Positions 1 to 9,500 of a stretch of 47,421 bases of DNA are shown here, piece by piece. The notes under the pieces are model-generated. The model searched no databases, was not told where the DNA came from, and saw only the letters and a list, made by a program, of their open reading frames with translations. A program made the position numbers and the translations under genes. The stretch's first letter is position 1. Each line of letters starts with the position of its first letter. Source of the stretch: Blastocatellia bacterium (GTDB taxonomy: Bacteria > Acidobacteriota > Blastocatellia > HR10); the NCBI GenBank assembly GCA_025055075.1, contig JANWYV010000035.1, forward strand, positions 75,163-122,583, written 5' to 3'.

Positions 1-555
1 GTCTGCTATTTCGGAGACGGCGCGACAAGTCGCGCCGATTGGCACGAGGGGTTGAACTTCGCCGCCGTCCAACGCTTGCCGATCGTCTACATCTGCAACA
101 ACAATCAGTACGCCTATTCGACGCCGCTCTGGCGGCAGATGGCCGTCGCGAACGTCGCCGATCGAGCGGTCAATTATGGGATCCCGGGAGAGATCGTGGA
201 TGGCAACGATGTGCTGGCCGTCTACGAAGCGACGGCGCGCGCTGTGGAGCGCGCTCGGCAGGGCGAAGGACCGACACTCCTCGAATGCAAGACCTTTCGC
301 ATGACGGGGCACGCGGCACACGATGACGCCTTCTACGTCCCCAAAGAGCTATTTGAGGAATGGGCGAAGAAGGATCCGATCGCGCGCTTGACCGAATATC
401 TCACGACCCGCGGGATCGCGACCGAAAAGGAGCTTCAGGGAATCGAGGCGCGTGTACTGCGCGAGGTGGACGAGGCCATCGCGTGGGCCGAACGGAGTCC
501 CTATCCCGATCCGGAAGAATGCCTGGAAGGGGTATACGCTCCCCCTCCCTCATGA
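1..555 (+). CDS. 2-oxoacid dehydrogenase E1 component, alpha subunit (3' part)
   Basis: The frame is open from base 1 and ends at the TGA at 553-555, so only the last 184 residues are visible and the start lies outside the window. The first residues carry the ThDP-binding signature of E1 alpha subunits: GDGATSRADWHEGLNFAAV, followed by the NNNQYAYSTP segment. The C-terminal part (MTGHAAHDDAFY, then EEWAKKDPI) is also typical. The family decarboxylates pyruvate or branched-chain 2-oxoacids as an alpha2-beta2 E1 that passes the acyl group to the lipoyl E2; it is cytoplasmic. Substrate cannot be decided from this fragment. The beta subunit does not follow: the next gene is on the other strand, so any partner must be upstream or elsewhere. 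Confidence 0.9.
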   Translation, partial: VCYFGDGATSRADWHEGLNFAAVQRLPIVYICNNNQYAYSTPLWRQMAVANVADRAVNYGIPGEIVDGNDVLAVYEATARAVERARQGEGPTLLECKTFRMTGHAAHDDAFYVPKELFEEWAKKDPIARLTEYLTTRGIATEKELQGIEARVLREVDEAIAWAERSPYPDPEECLEGVYAPPPS

Positions 556-647
556 ACACCGCGCGAATTCCTTCCCCGGCCAGCGGCGGGTGACGGACAA
601 GGTTCGCCCTTAATGATCTCCTCACTGGCCTCAGAGGAGTGCGCGAT

Positions 648-2285
648 TCAGAAATATTTCTCCCCGAAGCTCGGAGGTTGCTCGGCGATGCGGACGTTCA
701 CACATGCCGGCTTGCCGCACTCCCGCATGCGCCGGAGCGCCGGAGCGATCTCTTCGGGCCGTTCGACGAATTCCCCGTATCCTCCGAAGGCCTCGACCAC
801 GCGCTCGTAGCGCATGGGTTGGAGTCGCGTCGCCACGGCTCGCTCCTCCCCATAAAGCGCGATTTGCGGACGGCGAATCTGTCCCCACGCCGCATCGTTG
901 CCGATAACGGACATGATCGGGAGGTGAAAGCGCACGGCCGTATCGAACTCGAAGCCATTGAAGCCAAAGGATCCATCGCCGAAGAGCACCAGGACGCGTT
1001 TGTCCGGATGGGCGAGTTGCGCGGCGATGGCGAAAGGCAGACCGATGCCCAAGCACCCGAATGGCCCAGGATCCATCCATTGTCCCGGCCAGTAGACTGG
1101 GAGCACCTTCGTGGCGAGCGAGACAATATCCCCCCCATCCCCGATGATGATGGTCGCTGGATCCACGAATTCAGCCAGCTCGCGACAGAGGCGAAGTGGA
1201 TCAATCGGAATGGCGTCGGAATGAAGGCGCGGCTCCCACTCGCGTTGCTGCTCTAACTCAATGTCGCGCAGCCGATCGCGCCAAGCCGTGAAGCGCAATG
1301 TCGGATATTCGGCGCGCGCGGCTTCGTCCAGCATGTCGAAGATCGCGCGCAGATCGCCAACCAAACCTATGTGGGCCGAGCGATTCTGACCGATGACCGT
1401 GCGATCGAGGTCCATCTGGATGATCTTCACGTCCGCCGCCAGCTCGCGCCCGAAGTTGAGGCGAAAGTCCAATGGGGTTCCAGCGAGGATGAGCACGTCG
1501 GCCTGTCGCAATGCCGAGCGCCGGGCATGGACGAAGAGCTGAGGCGAGTCGGGAGGAATGGCGCCACGCCCCATGCCGTTGGTGAAGGTCGGCAGATGTA
1601 ACCGATCCACAAATCGCGCGAGCGCCTCGTGAGCTTCGGACCACCGCACGCCACTACCGGCGACGAGGACAGGTCGTTCGGCTTGTGCTAGCAGCGCGAG
1701 CGCGTCTCGGATCGCTGATGGTCGAGGGCAAAGCTCCTGTCGCTCTCGCACTATTTCCGGAAATCGCACTGATTTCTCCGAAACGTGATTCATCAAGATG
1801 TCCACCGGGATCTCCAAAAAGGTCGGTCCAGGAATCCCTGCCGTCGCGTGGCGAAGAGCGACCTCGATCATCTCTGGGATGCGCTCCGTGTGCATCACCT
1901 GTCCCGCCCATTTCGTGATCGGGCGCATCAAGCTGACGTGGTCCATCTCCTGCAACGAGCCCTGGCCGAGTTGGAAGGATGGCGCTTGCCCGCCGATGAC
2001 GAGGATCGGACTATTCGCTCGAAAAGCATTGGCTACGCCGGTGACGCTGTCGGTCACGCCGGGTCCGGCCGTCACGACGGCGACGCCCGGCTTCCCCGTG
2101 CATCGCGCCCACGCATCAGCGGCATGCACAGCCGCTTGCTCGTGGCGCACATCAATGAGACGAATGCCCTCCTCCACGCACCCGTCGTAGATCGGCAAAA
2201 TATGCCCCCCGCAGAGTGTGAAGACGACCTCGACGCCCGCCGCTTTCAGCGTCTTGGCGACCAGTTGTCCCCCGTGAAGATTCAC
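648..2285 (-). CDS. ThDP-dependent enzyme of the acetolactate synthase / 2-hydroxyacyl-CoA lyase family
   Basis: A 545-residue protein with the three-domain ThDP enzyme plan: N-terminal PYR domain with the conserved activating glutamate in RHEQAA (E49), a central domain, and a C-terminal PP domain with GDGSFGFNG (about 436-444) and ND 27 residues later for Mg-ThDP. The GTG start at 2285 is chosen because GGGAGG lies seven bases upstream. The frame is open for 60 further codons, but these do not look like the family. It resembles catabolic acetolactate synthase, oxalyl-CoA decarboxylase and 2-hydroxyacyl-CoA lyase about equally. No ilvN-type regulatory subunit or ilvC follows, so a role in branched-chain amino acid synthesis is not supported by context. 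It converges on the E1 alpha gene and diverges from the HTH gene. Confidence 0.85.
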   Translation of the reverse strand: MNLHGGQLVAKTLKAAGVEVVFTLCGGHILPIYDGCVEEGIRLIDVRHEQAAVHAADAWARCTGKPGVAVVTAGPGVTDSVTGVANAFRANSPILVIGGQAPSFQLGQGSLQEMDHVSLMRPITKWAGQVMHTERIPEMIEVALRHATAGIPGPTFLEIPVDILMNHVSEKSVRFPEIVRERQELCPRPSAIRDALALLAQAERPVLVAGSGVRWSEAHEALARFVDRLHLPTFTNGMGRGAIPPDSPQLFVHARRSALRQADVLILAGTPLDFRLNFGRELAADVKIIQMDLDRTVIGQNRSAHIGLVGDLRAIFDMLDEAARAEYPTLRFTAWRDRLRDIELEQQREWEPRLHSDAIPIDPLRLCRELAEFVDPATIIIGDGGDIVSLATKVLPVYWPGQWMDPGPFGCLGIGLPFAIAAQLAHPDKRVLVLFGDGSFGFNGFEFDTAVRFHLPIMSVIGNDAAWGQIRRPQIALYGEERAVATRLQPMRYERVVEAFGGYGEFVERPEEIAPALRRMRECGKPACVNVRIAEQPPSFGEKYF

Positions 2286-2413
2286 CGCTTCACCTCCCGG
2301 CCAAATGTCCCTCGCGCCCCGCCATTTTACTACCTCCCACCCCTTTCCCAAAAGCCAACGGGCCATGGCCCCTTGTTGGGACATCCCGTCTACGAGGCGT
2401 AGCAACTCCGCTC

Positions 2414-2448
2414 TTCGCCGTATCGAGAAATTCCGCCTTTCGCCGTAT
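2414..2448 (+). repeat. Two direct repeats of TTCGCCGTAT, 25 bp apart
   Basis: TTCGCCGTAT occurs at 2414-2423 and again at 2439-2448. The second copy ends where the -35 box of the predicted promoter begins (TTGACC, 2448-2453). The 25 bp period is close to two and a half helical turns. The position suggests an activator or repressor site, but no regulator is known from the sequence. Confidence 0.4.
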
Positions 2449-2476
2449 TGACCGAATGCAGGCATTGTCCTACATT
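2448..2476 (+). promoter_or_regulatory. Sigma-70-type promoter for the HTH / kinase block
   Basis: TTGACC at 2448-2453, a 17-base spacer, then TACATT at 2471-2476. Transcription would start near 2483, about 54 bases before the HTH gene. An inverted repeat TTCGTT-CGCGA-AACGAA lies at 2475-2491 over the expected start point and is a candidate operator. Confidence 0.5.
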
Positions 2477-2536
2477 CGTTCGCGAAACGAAATCCGGTAT
2501 AGCCGAAGTAAGCCTAATTGAACGGGAGAAATCGCG

Positions 2537-2803
2537 ATGGCAGTGCCGAAGGTCGTCTTCACGCTCAAAGAAGTGGCGGAGTATTTGAACGTGCATCCGG
2601 ACACGGTCCGTCGCTATGTGAAGCGAGGGGAGCTGCCGGCCTTTAAGATCGGCACGGACTGGCGATTCAACAAGGAGTCCATCGACCGATGGCGAAAGGC
2701 GCAGGAGGAGCGCTGCCGTCGCGCGCTCCATACCAAACGGCGCTCTCCGAAGCGCGGTTCTCAAAGCTCGAAGAAGCGTCCGACGAACGCGCAGCAGACA
2801 TGA
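2537..2803 (+). CDS. Small excisionase-family (MerR-like HTH_17) DNA-binding protein
   Basis: 88 residues. Residues 7-54 form the helix-turn-helix of the HTH_17/excisionase family: FTLKEVAEYLNVHPDTVRRY, then KRGELPAFKIGTDWRF, then a second helix (DRWRKAQ). The tail is very basic and low in complexity. GGGAG eight bases upstream supports the ATG. Outside phages this domain occurs in small stand-alone regulators and in kinase operons; no integrase or att site is present here, so a phage excisionase role is not supported. The stop overlaps an ATG at 2800 (ATGA) in the frame of the following histidine kinase, so the two are probably co-transcribed. Its target may be the repeats just upstream (inference). 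Confidence 0.8.
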   Translation: MAVPKVVFTLKEVAEYLNVHPDTVRRYVKRGELPAFKIGTDWRFNKESIDRWRKAQEERCRRALHTKRRSPKRGSQSSKKRPTNAQQT

Positions 2804-2892
2804 AAGGCGATCGTCAGCAATCACGCGCGAATGTGGGGTGCCTCGGAGGAGGCGCGGGGCAGATTTTCCTTCAACCGGCGCGCCTGCGAGCG

Positions 2893-5800
2893 ATGCGGAG
2901 CGGGCGCCTTGCGCTCAGCTTTATCGGCCTTCTGATCGCCACTTCGTCGGCCGCGGCCGAACAGTACTATTTCCGCCGCTACACGGCAACGGAGGGGCTC
3001 TCGCAGGCCGTCGTGCAAGCGCTTTATCAAGATCGAGTGGGGTATCTGTGGATCGGGACGCAAGCGGGGCTGAACCGGTACGATGGGACTGCTTTTACCA
3101 CTTATGGGCCAGCTCAAGGGCTCGCACAGGACTGGATCAACGCCATCGTCGAGGATGCGCACGGGCGCTTGTGGATCGCGACTTTAGGAGGCGTGTTCAT
3201 CTGGGACGGGCGGCAGTTCCGCTCCTACACGCGAACCGATGGATTGGCCGACGATCGCGTTACGGCGCTCGCGGTGGATCGAGAGGGAGGAATCTGGTGC
3301 GGGACTTATCGAGGGATCAGTCGCTACGACGGTCAGCGATGGCGCACCTATACGACAGCGGATGGACTTCCGGACCCGCGAGTTAATGTGCTCCTTGTGG
3401 ATGCGCGGGGACGGCTTTGGGCGGGAATGGAGGCAGGGCTCGCCTATTGGACGGGATCGCGATTCGTCGCTTTCGATCCGGAAGGATTGCGCAACCAGAG
3501 CGTGCGCGCGCTGGCCGTAGATCGAGCGCATCGCCTTTGGGTGGGAACGAACAAAGGGGTGCGGGTGTACGAGAGGGAACGCCTGACGAAGCTCTATGCC
3601 ACCGCTCATCCTGTCGTCACGCTATGCGTGGATCGCTTCGGCATCGCGTGGGCAGGAACGCCACAGGGATTGGTGAAGATCGAGCAAGAACGCCTCTTGA
3701 CTCTCACCGCTAGGCATGGGCTCGCGTATACCGACGTGCGAGCGCTTCTGGAGGATCGCGAGGGCATCCTGTGGATCGGCGTTCTGGGCGGACTCTACAA
3801 ATTCCATAGTCGGGCGTTCACGATCTATCGTGTCGAGGACGGCCTCGGCTCCAATGTCGTCCGCCCCATTGTGCGAGATCAGCGAGGATGGCTCTGGGTG
3901 GGGACCAGCGGAGGATTGAGCCGTTTCGACGGAACGCGATGGCGAAATTTCACGCGGCGGGATGGGCTGACGGACGATTACGTCTTCGCTCTGCTGGAGG
4001 ATCGCCAGGGATGGTTGTGGATTGGAACGCGCGCGGGCGTCACGCTCTTTGACGGCGCGCGCTTTCGGAGAGATCCGGTGCTCTCTCGCCTCGGCCTCAC
4101 AGTCGCATTGGCCCAGGATCGCGCGGGTGCCATCTGGATCGCAACCCTGCCCGGCGGCGTTTTCAAGTGGACGGAAGCGCGCCTGGAGCCGATCCGGGTC
4201 GAAGGTCAAACGTTCTCCAACGCCCGCATCCTCGTGGATCGGCGTGGATGGGTGTGGATCTCCGGAGATCGAGGGCTCTCGCGATGGGACGGTCGGAACT
4301 GGCGCACCTATACGACGCGCGACGGGCTGGCGAGCGATCAGCCGTACTTCCTTTGCGAGGATACGCGCGGGCATATCTGGTTCGGGTACCATTCCTCGCA
4401 TGGAGTGACGCGCTTTGACGGCAAGACATTTCAGCATTACACGACGCGCGAGGGATTGACCAACGATGCCGTGTATTCGCTTGGGGCGGATCGGCACGGG
4501 AACATTTGGATCGGCACGGCCCGCGGTGTGGATCGCTTCGATGGCACGACGTTCGTCCACTACGGCGTGGAAGAAGGATATGCGGATCCGGAATCGAACG
4601 CCGGTGGATTCTGGGAGGATGCGGACGGGACACTCTGGTTCGGGACAATGGGCGGATTGAGCCGATACGATCCGCGATTTGACTTGACGCGCGGCGAGCC
4701 TCCAGCGCTCCTCATTCAACAGGTGCGACTCGGCACCCGGTCCTTTCTCCTGGGGGAACTCCAAGGAGCGCGTCCTCCCGAGGTTCGCTACTGGGACAAC
4801 ACCTTGATCGCGCGGGTCGCCGTCTTCTCGTTCCTCAACGAACGTCAGGTGCAAATCGAATACCGACTGATGGGCTTTCAGGAGGAGTGGACACTTTTGG
4901 AAGGTCGGGAGTTGCAGGTGTCCAACCTGCCGCCGGGTTCTTACGTCCTCGAGGTGCGTGCTCGGAAATATCGCGGGGCGTGGTCACCGCTGCAGTCGTT
5001 CGCGTTCGTGATCCGCGCACCGTTTTGGCAGAGATGGTGGTTCTGGGGGACAATGGGAATCGCGCTACTCGGCTTGTTCTACGCCGGGCATCGGTGGCGC
5101 ACGGCGCACATCCGGCGCCGAGCGGAAGAGTTAGAGCAGCGAGTCGCCGAGCGCACGCGCCAGCTCGTGGAGAAGACGGAGGAGCTGGAGTCGTTCATCT
5201 ACACGGTCTCGCACGATTTGAAAGCCCCTGTTATCTCCTTGCAAGGGCTCGCGAGTTTGCTTCGGACAGAACTGGGAGAGCACCTCTCTCCGAACGCGGC
5301 CTTCTATCTGGAGCGGATTCAAGCCAACGCGGAACAGATGCGGCGGCTCATCACCGAATTGCTAGAGCTCTCGCGCATTGGGAGATTGCGCGAGCCGCGC
5401 CGTCCGGTCCCGATGCGCGAGCTCGTCGAGGAGGTGCTCGCCGAGCTGCAGGGACAGATCGAGCTTAAGCAGGCGCGCGTTCGCATCGCCGACACCTTGC
5501 CGACGGTCGTTGGCGAGCGTACCCGGCTGCGCCAGGTGTGGGCGAATCTGATCTCCAACGCCTTGCGCTTCTCGCGTCCGAACGTCCCTCCGGAAATCGA
5601 AATCGGCGCGCGCGAGGAATCCAAAGGCGTCGCCGCTTTCTTCGTTCGCGACAACGGCATCGGCATTGCACCCGAGCATCGAGAGAAGATCTTCGAGATC
5701 TTCTACCGCGTCGCGGGCAAATATCATGGTGACGAGGGAACAGGCGTCGGACTGGCGATCGTGAAGCGGATCATCCAGGCGCACGAGGGACGCGTTTGGG

Positions 5801-5943
5801 TCGAATCAGAGGGGCTCGGAAAGGGGAGCACGTTCTGGTTCACTCTTCCCATCGCCCTGGAGTCGTCGAACGCGACGGAGCCGGCTCTCTCTGTGGAACG
5901 CCCAAGTGAGCCGACATCTTCGGAGCAGAGGAGGAGCGAATGA
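2893..5943 (+). CDS. Membrane sensor histidine kinase with beta-propeller repeats and Y_Y_Y domain
   Basis: About 1016 residues. Order: signal peptide (ALSFIGLLIATSSAAA); roughly fourteen propeller strands with the repeated pattern DGL.D-V-L-D-G-LWIGT-GL-R-DG (about 25-600, Reg_prop type); a Y_Y_Y domain (about 645-710); one membrane helix (about 715-735); a coiled linker; HisKA with phosphoacceptor H774 in SHDLKAP; and an ATPase with N box (885-889), DNGIG (920) and GTGVGLA (949). A periplasmic sensor should thus signal to a cytoplasmic kinase core. There is no fused receiver, unlike Bacteroidetes HTCS proteins. The start at 2893 begins the signal peptide directly; 2800, overlapping the HTH stop as ATGA, is an alternative with a longer leader. 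The next gene, a receiver, overlaps by four bases and is the likely phosphorylation target. The ligand is unknown. Confidence 0.88.
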   Translation: MRSGRLALSFIGLLIATSSAAAEQYYFRRYTATEGLSQAVVQALYQDRVGYLWIGTQAGLNRYDGTAFTTYGPAQGLAQDWINAIVEDAHGRLWIATLGGVFIWDGRQFRSYTRTDGLADDRVTALAVDREGGIWCGTYRGISRYDGQRWRTYTTADGLPDPRVNVLLVDARGRLWAGMEAGLAYWTGSRFVAFDPEGLRNQSVRALAVDRAHRLWVGTNKGVRVYERERLTKLYATAHPVVTLCVDRFGIAWAGTPQGLVKIEQERLLTLTARHGLAYTDVRALLEDREGILWIGVLGGLYKFHSRAFTIYRVEDGLGSNVVRPIVRDQRGWLWVGTSGGLSRFDGTRWRNFTRRDGLTDDYVFALLEDRQGWLWIGTRAGVTLFDGARFRRDPVLSRLGLTVALAQDRAGAIWIATLPGGVFKWTEARLEPIRVEGQTFSNARILVDRRGWVWISGDRGLSRWDGRNWRTYTTRDGLASDQPYFLCEDTRGHIWFGYHSSHGVTRFDGKTFQHYTTREGLTNDAVYSLGADRHGNIWIGTARGVDRFDGTTFVHYGVEEGYADPESNAGGFWEDADGTLWFGTMGGLSRYDPRFDLTRGEPPALLIQQVRLGTRSFLLGELQGARPPEVRYWDNTLIARVAVFSFLNERQVQIEYRLMGFQEEWTLLEGRELQVSNLPPGSYVLEVRARKYRGAWSPLQSFAFVIRAPFWQRWWFWGTMGIALLGLFYAGHRWRTAHIRRRAEELEQRVAERTRQLVEKTEELESFIYTVSHDLKAPVISLQGLASLLRTELGEHLSPNAAFYLERIQANAEQMRRLITELLELSRIGRLREPRRPVPMRELVEEVLAELQGQIELKQARVRIADTLPTVVGERTRLRQVWANLISNALRFSRPNVPPEIEIGAREESKGVAAFFVRDNGIGIAPEHREKIFEIFYRVAGKYHGDEGTGVGLAIVKRIIQAHEGRVWVESEGLGKGSTFWFTLPIALESSNATEPALSVERPSEPTSSEQRRSE

Positions 5944-6401
5944 AACCTATCGTGATCTTGCTCGTCGAGGATAATCCCGATCACGTCTTGCTCATCAAAC
6001 GAGCGTTGGAGCTGAACAACATCCTCAACGAAGTGCACGTTGTCGAGGATGGGCAGGAAGCGCTCGATTACCTCTATCGCCAGGGAAAATACGCTGACCC
6101 GGATTCAGCACCACGTCCGGGGCTCATCCTGCTCGACATCAAGTTGCCGAAGGTGGATGGCTTAGAGGTCCTGCGGAGGATCAAGAGCGATCCCATCCTC
6201 AAGGCGATCCCCATCATCATGTTGACCAGCTCCGAACAAGAGGCCGATATCCTGAGGAGCTATCTGAACGGCGCGAATTCCTATATCGTGAAGCCTATTC
6301 AGTTCGACGCGTTCGTTCAGAAGGTGCGCGAGTTGAAGCTCTACTGGATTCTGGTCAACACGCTGCCTCCAGAGTCGGCGCTCTGGGGGGCGACGCCGTA
6401 A
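5940..6401 (+). CDS. Single-domain response regulator (Rcp1-like receiver)
   Basis: 153 residues, receiver only. The acidic pocket is E10/D11, the phosphorylated aspartate D66 (LILLDIKLPK), the switch threonine T96 (MLTSS) and the lysine K118 (YIVKPI). The long insert between beta2 and beta3 and the VEDNPDHVLLIKRAL start are typical of Rcp1-type regulators paired with phytochrome-like or hybrid kinases. There is no output domain, so it probably passes phosphate on or acts by protein contact. Its ATG overlaps the TGA of the upstream kinase (ATGA), which implies translational coupling and a cognate pair. Confidence 0.92.
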   Translation: MKPIVILLVEDNPDHVLLIKRALELNNILNEVHVVEDGQEALDYLYRQGKYADPDSAPRPGLILLDIKLPKVDGLEVLRRIKSDPILKAIPIIMLTSSEQEADILRSYLNGANSYIVKPIQFDAFVQKVRELKLYWILVNTLPPESALWGATP

Positions 6402-6435
6402 GCCGGAGCGATCGCCTTTCCGAAGAAGAGTCAGG

Positions 6436-6468
6436 CGCTCCGCGAAAGGCGTGAGCAGATGCGGAGCG
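6436..6468 (+). other. Inverted repeat CGCTCCGC / GCGGAGCG between signalling genes
   Basis: A perfect 8 bp inverted repeat (6436-6443 and 6461-6468) with a 17-base loop lies in the 106-base gap after the receiver gene. A second small hairpin (AGAGG, loop, CCTCT) follows before the Shine-Dalgarno of the next gene. There is no T-run, so it is not a clear intrinsic terminator. It may be an RNA structure or an operator. Confidence 0.4.
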
Positions 6469-6507
6469 TCCCAGAGGTGTGTGTTCCTCTAACGCGGAGG
6501 TGTCCAG

Positions 6508-9500
6508 ATGACAGCGCAAGTGTTTGAGCATACGGGGCATTGGTCTCCAGAGGAGCGATCGGCATATCGCATCCTCGTGATCGAGGACGATCCCGACCAC
6601 CGATTGTTGGAGACGCGAGCTTTGAGAGAGCACTTGGGTCAGGAGGCCGTCATCGTGGCGGTCGCGACGGCTGCTGAAGGCCTGAGCGCGTTGGAGCACG
6701 AGACCTTCGATGCCGTGCTGGCTGACTATCGAATGCCCGGGATGGACGGCCTGGAGTTCCTCCGCAGAGTGCGCGATCGAGAGCTGGATGTACCGGTGAT
6801 CCTGATCACGGGACTCGGCAATGAGCGCGTCGCCGCAGAGGCCCTTAAGCAAGGTGCCGCCGACTACGTGATCAAGGAGGCGGGATATTGGGAGCTGCTT
6901 CCTTCCCTGGTCCAGAGGGCGATCCGAGCTCGGCAGACGAAGCGCCAGATAGAGGAGGCACAACGCCGCACAACGATCCTACATGCGTTGACGCAGGCAA
7001 TGAGCCGCACGCTCGAGATGCAGGAACTGTTGCAGATCCTTACGCGAACGTGCGTCGAGGCTTTCCGCGCAGAGCGTGCCACTGTGTATGTGTTGGATCG
7101 GAATGCGGAGACGATCCTCGATGTGGTGACGCACGATACCCGCTCCGGGCGAGCTCATGTCCTGCAATCGCTCAAGGGGCGCCGAACCGATGAATTCCCC
7201 ATCCGATGGAAACTCGAGGAAGCCTCCGGGCCGTTGATCATCTCGGATGCGACGCAGAGCGACCTCCTGCCGGAGGATTTGGTGAAGGCGCTCGGCGTTC
7301 GCTCGATCTTGGGCGTTCCTCTTCGTACGCGAGGGAAACCAATCGCTGCCCTTTTCGTAAGCGCGCCGCAACCGAATTTCTTCACCGCAGAAGATGCGAC
7401 GTTCGCCCAACTGATCGCCGAGCACGCGGCCATCGTGCTAGAGAACGCGCGTCTGTATCAGGAGGTGCGTCATCGAGTCTTCGAATTGAACGGATTGTAC
7501 GAGATCGCCCGTCTCCTGGGGCTGACTCGGAGCCCGCACGAGGTTTACGGAGAGCTGACGGCGCTGATCGCCCATTTGATCGGTGCGACGCGATGCGTGA
7601 TCGCCACATATGATCCGACGACGCGGACCTTGCGAGCGGAACTCCCTGGATATCGGGTCGAGGACGCGCTGGCGAAAGTCGCCTCCTACGTTGTGAGCGA
7701 GGAGTTACGGACCTTCTGGGATCTTCGGTCGCAAGGCCCCTTCATCGCCAATCGTCGGGAAGAGATCCCCCGTCCTTTGCAACCACTTGCCTTGGAATTC
7801 GGCGTCGAGAATCTCTTAGTCGCCGCCATGCTCGCGGAGGGAAGGACGATCGGCATCATCTATGCCTTGGACAAGCCGGGTGGATTCACGCCCGAAGACG
7901 CGCGCGTGCTCAGCATCTTCGCCAATCAAGCGGCGCACGTCATCCAGAGTGCTCGCCTCTATGAAGAGCTGGCGCGCTCCGAACAGAAGTACCGCAGCCT
8001 CTTCGAGAACGCGATTGTGGGGATTTATCGGAGCACGCCCGAGGGGCGAATGCTAATGGCGAATCCGACGATGGCGCGCCTACTGGAGTATCCGAACGTG
8101 GAGGCGCTCCTGGCCATTCCTGCCCACGAGATATGGGCGAACCCGCAGGATCGCGAGCCGTGGTGCCAGCAGGTCGAGCAGCATGGAGTGTTCGAGAGCG
8201 AATACCAGGTTCGGACTCGCACAGGACGAATACGCTGGGTGCACGACGTCGTGCGCGTCGTCCGCGATGCCGATGGGCGCGTGCTCTATTACGAGGGTGC
8301 GCTCCTGGACATCACTGAGTTGAAGCGGGCAGAAGCTGAGCGCGAAGCGATGCTGGAGATCACGCAAGGGGCCACGGCGATCGCCGATCTCGATGAGTTA
8401 TTCCCTGTGATCCATCGCGCTCTGAACCGCGTCCTCCTAGCAGAGAATTTCTTCATCGCGCTGTATGACGCGCAAACCGGCTATTTCCACTTCCCCTACT
8501 TCGCCGATCAGTACGACGCTCCACCTCCCCCCATGCGTTTGGAGAAGACGGCCACGGCCTATGTCTTTCGGACCGGACGACCGCAACGACTCACACGAGA
8601 GCGCTGCCGTCAGTTGATCGAGCGAGGGGAATTGGAACTCGTGGGAACCCCTTCGGCGTGCTGGCTGGGCGTGCCATTGCGCACGCCGAGGGAGACGATC
8701 GGCGTGCTTGTCGTCCAACATTATGAGGATGAACACGCCTACACGGATCGCGACTTAGGATTCCTGGCCTCCGTCGCCAATCACATCGCTGTGATCATCG
8801 AGCGAAAGCGCGCCGAGGAAGCGGAACGACGCACTCGCGAACACTTAGCGCGCATTTACGATCTGGTCACCCGGTTCCAGCGACAGGAGTTGTTCGATCA
8901 TGCGGCTCGCACCCTCGCGCAACTTTTCGAAGTCGAATATGCCTCGCTCGGCGTGGTAGAAGGAGGTACTCGGGTGCGCGCGCTGGCCTTCTACAGCGAC
9001 GGGGAGCTTCAGCATGACCTCTCTTATCCGCTGCATGGAACCCCTTGCGAGAATATCATCTCGCGCGCCGAGTGGTGCGCCTATTCGCGCGGCGCGTGGG
9101 AAGCGTTCCCCGAGGACGAAATCTTAACAACCCTCCGCATCGAATCCTACATCGGTGCGCCGATTCTCAGCAGTACCGGGGAAGTGTTGGGCGTGGTCAA
9201 CGCCTTCGGAAAACGTCCGCGCTCATTCACTGAAGTCGATGCGTATCCACTGCAAATCATTGGCCAACGCGTGGGCGCCGAGATCGAGCGACTCCGCGAG
9301 GAGGAGGCCCGATTGAAATTGCAGGAGCAACTCTATCAGGCGCAAAAGATGGAATCCATCGGCACGCTCGCCGGAGGTATCGCTCACGACTTCAACAATA
9401 TCCTCACGGGAATGATGGGGTTCGCCGAACTGGCGCTCATGGAGCTGGGCTCGAATCATCCGGTCGCCGAAGATCTCCGCCACATCCTCTCCCTCGGGGC

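Noticed and set aside
2286-2465. Longer start for the ThDP enzyme
   Set aside because: The 60 extra residues do not fit the family; GTG 2285 has GGGAGG at the right distance.
2537-2803. Phage excisionase and a mobile element
   Set aside because: No integrase, att-like repeats or phage genes nearby; the gene is coupled to a sensor kinase.
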